A stretch of 6,353 bases of DNA from Betaproteobacteria bacterium (GTDB lineage Bacteria; Pseudomonadota; Gammaproteobacteria; Burkholderiales; Rhodocyclaceae), in contig JAIFNM010000245.1 of assembly GCA_020047725.1 (NCBI GenBank), forward strand, positions 1 through 6,353, given 5' to 3'. Position numbers and translations under genes: made by a program. Below the pieces are notes generated by a model. That model made no database searches and had not been told where the DNA came from. It saw nothing but the letters and a program-made list of their open reading frames with translations. Shown here piece after piece: positions 6,250 to 6,353 of the stretch. Each line of letters starts with the position of its first letter. The first letter of the stretch is position 1.

Positions 6250-6353
6250 ATGGCGCGTGTCTGCCAAGTAACGGGTAAAGGCCCGATGGTAGGGAACAAT
6301 GTTTCCCATGCCAACAATAGAACGAAGCGCCGCTTCCTCCCGAATCTGCAGTA
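6250..6353 (+). CDS. rpmB: 50S ribosomal protein L28 (3' end missing)
   Basis: The first 34 codons of L28, a small basic protein of the large ribosomal subunit (78 residues in E. coli). The visible start MARVCQVTGKGPMVGNNVSH and the following NRTKRRFLPNLQ are near-diagnostic for the family. Residue 11 is Gly where Arg is usual in the relatives I recall. GGAG (6238-6241) lies 8 nt before the ATG, a good ribosome binding site. The frame runs off the window end. In related genomes rpmG (L33) normally follows, so a bicistronic ribosomal-protein unit is expected but not visible. Confidence 0.97.
   Translation, partial: MARVCQVTGKGPMVGNNVSHANNRTKRRFLPNLQ

Overview
The window reads as chromosomal DNA of a betaproteobacterium, most likely of the Rhodocyclales type (Dechloromonas/Azonexus/Accumulibacter relatives). 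This is inferred from protein style, a moderately GC-rich composition by eye, and gene order; it was not tested by any search. It holds seven genes, two of them cut by the window ends. I see no secretion, defence, phage or biosynthetic cluster, so the core content is housekeeping. The accessory interest lies in two non-coding repeat elements.

Left part, plus strand (1-3429): the 3' part of a BepA-type periplasmic M48 metalloprotease with TPRs, then a small TusA-family sulfur carrier, then a 596-residue fusion of aminodeoxychorismate synthase component I (PabB) and aminodeoxychorismate lyase (PabC). The fusion takes chorismate to p-aminobenzoate for folate; the glutaminase PabA is not in the window. 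The three genes are closely spaced and co-oriented, with a possible internal promoter in front of tusA.

Junction 3418-3487: a perfect 25-bp inverted repeat with a 20-nt loop, built from two opposed REP-like palindromes. It separates the convergent pabBC and dut genes. Its left arm runs into pabBC and supplies its last three codons and its stop.

Middle part, minus strand (3541-5180): coaBC (dfp) followed by dut, overlapping as TAATG. This is the operon arrangement known from E. coli and other Proteobacteria. CoaBC makes 4'-phosphopantetheine for coenzyme A; Dut removes dUTP and supplies dUMP.

Divergent intergenic region (5181-5482): no gene. It holds a candidate MITE-like element (5217-5450) with 12-bp imperfect terminal inverted repeats. 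Inside it is a large imperfect hairpin made of CACAGAGA-type units.

Right part, plus strand: radC (JAMM/MPN-fold protein) and the first 34 codons of rpmB (ribosomal protein L28), which has a clear sigma-70 promoter of its own. The dut-coaBC / radC-rpmB divergent layout matches the conserved proteobacterial locus.
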